A stretch of 64,000 nt of DNA from Thysanoteuthis rhombus (taxonomy: Eukaryota; Mollusca; Cephalopoda; Oegopsida; Thysanoteuthidae). Each line of letters starts with the position of its first letter. The stretch's first letter is position 1. Below are positions 58,448-64,000 of the stretch, in pieces. Position numbers and translations under genes: made by a program. The notes beneath the pieces are model-generated. The model saw only the letters and a list, made by a program, of their open reading frames with translations. It ran no database searches and was not told the DNA's origin. The stretch spans positions 37,706,217 to 37,770,216 of the forward strand of contig OY735211.1 in assembly GCA_963457665.1 (NCBI GenBank). The letters are read 5' to 3'.

Positions 58448-58506
<59 letters not shown>
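58262..58506. repeat. Pyrimidine-rich tract, (CTAT)n and (TA)n
   Basis: CT-rich sequence, about seven CTAT units from 58424, then about 27 TA units. Confidence 0.9.
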
Positions 58507-58507
<1 letters not shown>

Positions 58508-58576
58508 TGCAAAAAAGTAATTCGATGTGTGATTGGTTTATTTCATAAAGAGCTCAATACATTCAGCATCGAATTG

Positions 58577-58692
58577 AGTTGAAGTAGAGCTTTGAATATG
58601 ATGGAATAATGGATTCCCTACACAGACCTCAGACCTTTCTCCTAAAAGGCAGATATAGAAACATGTTTGTATAGCAAATCAATAATTTCACA

Positions 58693-58759
<67 letters not shown>
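58577..58759 (+). repeat. Repeat family D, copy 2, plus (TA)n
   Basis: Same text as 56160-56280 ('agagctttgaatatgatgga', 'gaaacatgtttgtatagcaa'), ending in about 32 TA units that lead straight into a family C repeat. Confidence 0.8.
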
Positions 58760-58760
<1 letters not shown>

Positions 58761-59012
58761 TTGTGTCATCCACAGACAGCTGCTTCCTTGTGTTACAACT
58801 CTTCAATGTGGCTATAGACTATCCGTTATCTCATCCAATACCACGAGGCAGGATTGAAATCTTCGCTTCAGACCTGGAGGCCGATATCCTACCACTGCGC
58901 TAGGGAACTGGACGGTCAGTAAGGCTGAATTCAAGCGATATATTTATTCTAGCTTAAATTCCCTATCCACCAGAGTGCTCTATTCCTATGAAAGAGCATT
59001 GCATAAGCAAGG
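58760..59012 (-). repeat. tRNA-derived SINE-like repeat, family C, copy 2
   Basis: Reverse complement of 38098-38372. On the minus strand it carries 'agcgcagtggtaggatatcg', 'gcctccaggtctgaagcg' and 'atcctgcctcgtgg', i.e. an A box, a Trp-like anticodon arm and a B box. The tRNA-like head is better preserved here than in copy 1. Confidence 0.7.
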
Positions 59013-59142
59013 GGAAAAACAGCAGAGAAAATTACGAAAATTGCATTGACAGATATTGGTATATAAGTGACTGAAGTGACACAAAAAGAAAATTGAAAAG
59101 GTTCATTTGATGTTTAGTGTTTTAGAGCTGTAAAGTTTTCTA

Positions 59143-59145
<3 letters not shown>

Positions 59146-59191
<46 letters not shown>
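59146..59191. repeat. (TA)n microsatellite
   Basis: About 22 TA units. Confidence 0.95.
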
Positions 59192-59194
<3 letters not shown>

Positions 59195-59214
59195 TGTATT
59201 GTGTATGTAAAGTT

Positions 59215-59430
59215 ATCCAGCGGAATGTAAATGAAAATGACAATTGGTCGGTGAAGTGGAAAACTCAAAAGATAGGTGTTACATTTCAATTTTTTCCATT
59301 ATTATTCTATAGGCGTTGTTTGATGCATTTCGACGGTGGCCAGCCATCTTTTTCAGAGAAAAATGTTTGCGTTGGTTTCACAGAGGATAATATGCTGTTC
59401 ACATTTCGATGCTGAAGGGGAGAATGTGAA
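59215..59430 (+). mobile_element. Penelope-like element: terminal repeat (3' side)
   Basis: 'aatgaaaatgacaattggtc', 'ataggtgttacatttcaa' and 'gatgcatttcgacggtggcc' match, in inverted orientation, the repeat at 61187-61350 on the other side of the element body. On the minus strand, sense to the element's gene, 59322-59356 carries a decayed hammerhead-like core: CTGAAAA, stem GATGG/CCGTC with a 7-nt loop, GAAATGCATC. Confidence 0.65.
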
Positions 59431-61190
59431 TTTTTTTCTTTGTTTGGTTGTCTGGTAAGATTGGTAGGGAGGAGTTTCTATCCGTGTAATTGAGGGTGAC
59501 ATTTGGTTTGATATGAGATGGGTCTACGAGGGCAGTGTCATAGGATGTATGTATCTTGTCTCTGTGGTTGTTTGTCTTATCATAGATAAGAGAGGCAGTG
59601 AAAGTGGTCAATTCCAGGGAAAAGGTGGATTTTGTTACTTCTATTTTGAGATGGTGAGGGGATGTCTAGCAATTTATTAATAGGTGTTGGTGTATGTGGG
59701 TCTGGTTGGAAGTGAGTGTTTTTATTTAGTCTTCTTGTGTGATAGTGGGTAAGATATGTTTTACTTTTCTTGAAGGGGTGGTGTAAGTGTATTTGTATCA
59801 TTTTTTTTAGAATGATGGTCAGTTGTTAGCCAATACCTTGTATGTTGATATTGTAGCCTGATGTGTCTACGTGGTTCTATTTTAAAATCAGTGTATTTAG
59901 AGGGTTTTCAATCCGAAAATACCCATACCTTCAAGTTACTGTATTACACTGGTATATTAAGTCTGCTTCGATGCATCTGCGTGTCGGGAAGTTGTGAATT
60001 TTCTTGATGAGATGGGCTTGGTGAAAGTTGAAGTTGTGGTTGTGTATGTTCCTGTATTTGATCATGGCATTCGTCCTCTCATCCAGTCTGAGGGCTCTCT
60101 AATATTCTTATATTCCTTTTTAAGAGGTCTCGATGTTTCTCCGATGTAAATTTTGTCACAGTCATGACACGGAATTGCGTAGACGCCAGTTTCAGGTGGA
60201 GGGTGTTTTTTTGGGTGGTTTGTGTATCAAGTCTTTGATGGTCGTCGAAGTGTAGACGGCAGTGTGTAATCTGATCTTGCTCAGGTCAGAGCTGAGGTCG
60301 ATGGTGGTTATATTGGTGGGTAATTTTATATGTCTAATGTTGGTGTTGTTTTTCTTTATATCTTGTTTGTTATTTGCTTTGTTGGTCTTGTATACTTTTC
60401 TTCTTGCTTGTTGTATAAAATGAGGGTATTGAAGCGAAACGAAGGATTTTTTTAATGTATCATACTTCGTCATAAAGGTATTCGGAGCTACATACTCTGA
60501 GGGCCATTAGGTAAAAGTCTATGATTCGTCCTGCTTTGATGTTTGGAGTGCAGTTAAAGTAAAAATTATGTGGTCGTTCTTGTTGTGGCTTTATAGAAGA
60601 TGCTGCGTTCGATGGTGTTGTTGGTTCTGTGTAGTTGAGTGTCAAGGGGAGGTAATGAGTTGTTGGACTCTCTTTCCAGTGTGAACTTAATGGATGGTTC
60701 CACTGAATTCAGTCTAACTACTAGGTTGTCTAGATCGATGTGCTGAGGGTATAATATTAAGGTGACATCAATATCGCGAAAGTAGGAGGCTGTTTGGGGT
60801 AGAATGTATGAGAATAGGCTTGATTCCAAAAATTCCAGAAACAGATAGGCTAAAACTCTGCTTATAGGGGACCCCATCGGTAACCCAAATTTTTGTTAGT
60901 AATGATTGCTGTTGAAGCTAAAGAAGCATTTGTCCGTTATGAGTGTGTATATATATATATTTTTAAATCATTTTATTAGTGAGTAGGGCTAGTTTAATCC
61001 TGGCCTTTTTGAGGTGGTTACTTGTCAGGTGTAGGCATTTTTTCGAACTAAGATGTAGGTATAAAATGATATTACATCAAGACTCGCCATGAGTTGGCTT
61101 TTATGTCTATGCTTTTTTTAATTTTGTGTATGAGGTCCTTAGAGTTTTTAAGATCAGTTTTTAAGCACAACCAACCCCTCACACCTTATT
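59430..61190 (-). pseudogene. Penelope-like retroelement, decayed RT and GIY-YIG
   Basis: Penelope-like elements copy themselves by reverse transcription and carry a GIY-YIG-type endonuclease. On the minus strand the parts occur in order: an N-terminal RT piece with 'SLDVISFYT' (near 61060-61090), LPMGSPIS and FLEFLESSLF (60790-60900), the palm box decayed to YFRDIDVTLIL (the expected Y-x-D-D second Asp is lost), LERESNNSLPPLDTQLHRTN (near 60600-60660), a thumb piece DFYLMALRVCSSEYL (near 60480-60525), a linker QQARRKVYKTNKANNK, and the endonuclease start GVYAIPCHDCDKIYIGETSR (60128-60187). A C-terminal piece FHQAHLIKKIHNFPTRRCIE (near 59970-60030) follows. Frameshifts and stops throughout show that it is dead. 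Confidence 0.8.
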
Positions 61191-61350
61191 CTCTGTGGAA
61201 ACACCTGCAAATATTTTTCTCTGAGTAAGATGGCTGGACCCCGTCGAAATGCATCGAACTGCACCCACGGAATTATAATGAAAAATTTCGAGATGTAACA
61301 CCTGTCTCTTGAGATTTTCACTTCATCTTCCAATTGTCATTTTCATCCAC
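61187..61350 (-). mobile_element. Penelope-like element: terminal repeat (5' side)
   Basis: Reverse complement of the repeat at 59215-59430 ('gatgaaaatgacaattgg', 'caggtgttacatctcgaa', 'gatgcatttcgacggggtcc'). It lies upstream of the reverse-transcriptase remnant but points the opposite way from the 3' copy, so the element is framed by inverted repeats. A decayed hammerhead-like core is on the + strand at 61221-61255 (CTGAGTA...GAAATGCATC). Confidence 0.65.
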
Positions 61351-61368
61351 ACACACACATATATGTAT

Positions 61369-61502
61369 GAGAAAAGCGTAAAAAAGAAAAGCTAAACTTT
61401 TTAGATATGGTTTTGAGGTAAGCTCTTGGGCCATATGAGGTTTTGAACTATACCTCAAAACCATAACTAAAAAGTTTGGCTTTTCTTTTTTACACTTTTC
61501 TT
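61369..61502. repeat. Strong hairpin, 52-bp arms
   Basis: The arm 61369-61420 (gagaaaagcgtaaaaaagaa, gctaaacttttt, ...ggttttgaggta) is almost the exact reverse complement of 61451-61502 (tacctcaaaaccataac... ending cacttttcttc), separated by a 30-nt loop. It abuts the Penelope terminal repeat. It may be a small foldback element or part of the retroelement end. Confidence 0.85.
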
Positions 61503-61504
61503 CG

Positions 61505-62890
61505 ATTTATTCAATCCTTATCGCAGAATTTACTTACCTATACGTATTGACAGAGAGAGAGGGAGAAGAAGAAAGAGTGAGCAAGTAGTTTTGAATGTGT
61601 ATGTGCATACATGTATGTGTATGTGTATGTTTGTGCAGACAAATACCAAATATCTGACCCACGCGGAACTCCCCACACCCCAGATAGAAGATTAGTTAAC
61701 CATTGTATTTGACGACCTATAACCCCCCTTTTTTTTTCAAACAATAGTTCAAAAGGTAAAGTAACCTTTGTTGTCCATCCCCACCTTAGCCAGAATTCTA
61801 GGAGGAGTTTCTAAAAACTTGGTGATTAAGGTGAGGATTTCAGGGGAGTGTGCCCCCCCCCCAATATTCCCCGCTGAAATAGAGAGGCTGGGGTTACTAA
61901 ATTGGATAAGCCCTTACAACAATTCATCTTTTAAAATAAAAATGTCAGAAAACGTTTTACTTTCATTCATTAAGCCATTACAGTTCTCAAACGGCCACGT
62001 CTTGGTTCAAAGTTTTCCTTAAGTTATTTTTTTTAAAACTCAATTTTACATTTCATGTATATTTTCTGTCCTACCCCTCTTACCGTCATGTACTACTTCT
62101 TAAGCTGCTGACTCATTGATAAGTCATTCTTGGCCTTGGAAGATCAGAAGTCCTTGGGCAAGGCTCATTGACGTATAAGTCACGTGTCACCGAGATGTGA
62201 AAACCCCTCGTCCATATTTTTTTTCCCTTAAGATTTCCAACATTTCTTTAATCTTTCTATTTACAATTTCAATTCATTCATTTATTTTCACTGAGTTATG
62301 TTGTTTCTGACCCCCTCTGTTCCATAACGATATGTATACGACATCAATTATTCCGATTAATGAAAGACTAAGTATAAAAAATCGAACGAAATACTTCTGG
62401 TTAATTTAATCCGCCATTTTCTCCGTCCTTTCAACCGAAACCGACTTGTTCAAACATATCTTTTCGTTTTTTTTTCTTTTAATGTCGTTGACCTTGAATT
62501 TGTTTCCTTTTTTTTCTAAACCTTGAATTCCGCTGCGTTTTGTGGTAATTTGATCCTGAAAATTGTGATAAACAACAATAAGTTAAAGAAAAGACTAACC
62601 AAGAATTAACGAAGCCATTTCTTTATTCTCGTTTCACGCTACTTACTATAACAGTTCAATGGAATTCGACCAAGGAAGTTGCAATATAAACAGTAATAAG
62701 ATGAAGAAAAGGTCATTTGTACCGGTATATACAGAAATTATTCAGTCGTTTTGATATTTCGAGAACCAGTTGCGCGACTGATGTAACTTGGAGACCAATC
62801 AGAGGGAACCTTACTGCAAATGCATGAATACACTCTCTCCCTTGAGAATACTCAAGTGGCAGTGAGGTTTGATTGAGACAGCTAGTGTAC
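61505..62890. other. Intergenic sequence, nothing recognised
   Basis: AT-rich with a GA-rich stretch near 61550. The 84-codon frame at 61768-62022 has no recognisable domain. Confidence 0.4.
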
Positions 62891-62899
62891 TTTTTTTTA

Positions 62900-63110
62900 A
62901 CAAAACATCACTCAGATTCGGCGTTCTGTGACTTCTGTCTGGTCCAAAAGCTGAAATCGTCCTTTGGAGAGAATTTTCAGACAATGGACGAGATTGAGGA
63001 GAATGCAATTAGCCATCTGATAGCAATCCTGAAGAGGACGGTGCAGAGTGATTTGAAAAGTATACAAGATGCTGGAATATGAGTGTGGGGTCTCTCAGGG
63101 AGTATTTTGA
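62900..63110 (+). pseudogene. Mariner-type transposase, C-terminal remnant
   Basis: From about 62905 the + frame reads HHSDSAFCDFCLVQKLKSS then FQTMDEIEENAISHLIAI. After a frameshift near 63065 it continues WNMSVGSLREYFE. This matches the end of mariner-family transposases: H-x-P-Y-S-P-D-L-A-P-C-D-F-x-L-F-x-x-L-K around the third catalytic Asp, then F-x-x-x-D-E-I-x-x-x-x, and a terminal W...G.YFE. The first two catalytic Asp regions are absent and the frame is broken, so it is a dead fragment. No inverted terminal repeats were identified. Confidence 0.6.
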
Positions 63111-63114
63111 AGTG

Positions 63115-64000
63115 TGTAAGATTCCATTGCCCTAGGAAGGCATTTTATTTGCTGATATCTGATAGTTGGATATTTTGCAGACAGACCTGTATATTTGAAC
63201 ACGGTTCACCAATACAGGTGCTGTAATCATCCAACGTGCAGTCTACAGCCCAAATATTTTTCTAACAGCCTTCGTTTTCACCAGCTGTAATTACGGGGCA
63301 AGTAGCCGGTGTTTAGAGGTTAGTAACACTGTTATTACAGCAATCGTCAGTACCACCTTAATTCACAATAGGTCAATTAGTCATACGATTTTAACTATTC
63401 ATTACAGAGAGGGAACAACCGCCCTTGGGTCATTCTACTTTTCACATCGTAAATTGGGAGGTAATAGCAATCCTTGGTCTTACGGATGTAAAATATGGTT
63501 GTGAAACACAGCAAGCGAAAGCTTCGAAAAGTCAAACAAAGCTGACAAAAAGAACTATTATACACTGCATTGATCAGATACTAACACAACAATTTAGTTA
63601 GAAGCTTTTAATTTGTCCTTTATCTAACATCGTTAATGTCAAAAATCTCTCTATGCAACGAAAAAAAAAACCCAAACAAATTTGATGACGTTTTGGGTGT
63701 ATTGTTATTGCCGTACCTAAATGAATTCATAGTGTGCAATATTCTGATAAAGAACAAATCAATGGCTTTTGACATCACTATATCGTTAATATCCAGTCAA
63801 TATGTTTTATAGTTATACTGTCCGTATGACTTTTTGGAACCTTTGTATGCTTTTATTGTGAGAACATTTTCTATGGAACCGTTCTTAGAATATGATATAG
63901 TTACCTTCCATTGCTACTCCATTTTTTTTCGTGTGGGCCTTTTTCGCGTGTGCTTTCTTGTGTGGGATTTTCATGTGGGCTTCTTGTATGTGAGTTTTTT
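63115..64000. other. Intergenic sequence, nothing recognised
   Basis: AT-rich with no coding or repeat signal that I can support. Confidence 0.4.

Overview
This window looks like nuclear DNA from an animal, most likely a lophotrochozoan and plausibly a coleoid cephalopod (octopus-like). The organism call is an inference from overall character: AT-rich, gene-poor sequence, very long (TA)n, (GA)n and (CA)n tracts, tRNA-derived SINEs, decayed Penelope-like and LINE elements, and an intron-bearing animal regulatory gene with a long 3' UTR. The window alone cannot prove the species. Nothing bacterial, phage-like or CRISPR-like is visible.

Only one gene can be named with confidence. It is a TIS11/ZFP36 (tristetraprolin-family) mRNA-decay factor on the + strand. 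A TATA box with CRE-like and GC-rich sites lies at 23202-23260. A 15-codon first exon is proposed at 23615-23659, followed by a 3.1 kb intron and a large second exon (26747-27967) carrying the tandem CCCH zinc fingers. A T-rich 3' UTR of about 3.3 kb ends near the AATAAA at 31250. It contains eight UAUUUAU heptamers, two of them within perfect UUAUUUAUU nonamers. This is the binding site of the encoded protein family, so self-regulation is likely.

From 1 to 23 kb the sequence is intergenic: MITE-like inverted repeats, SINEs, a roughly 500-bp direct repeat (4.3 and 11.5 kb), a ruined Penelope-like reverse transcriptase (7.4-8.4 kb), a LINE reverse-transcriptase remnant (8.7-9.3 kb), a hairpin of Penelope terminal repeats (9.5-9.8 kb) and a microsatellite-dense zone (18.5-23 kb). 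One short broken reading frame (1983-2564) carries a PAM2-like motif.

From 31 to 64 kb it is again mostly repeats. Downstream of TIS11, a set of short open segments with consensus splice sites (33.5-35.4 kb) could be an unrecognised small-exon gene. Three tandem LINE C-terminal remnants lie at 38.7-39.8 kb. A 55-codon leucine-zipper reading frame starts at 50291. Two long hairpins lie at 48.7 and 61.4 kb. A decayed Penelope-like element (59.2-61.35 kb) is framed by inverted terminal repeats, and a mariner transposase tail lies at 62.9 kb. The Penelope terminal repeats carry decayed hammerhead-ribozyme-like cores. Most other open frames are by-products of simple repeats.
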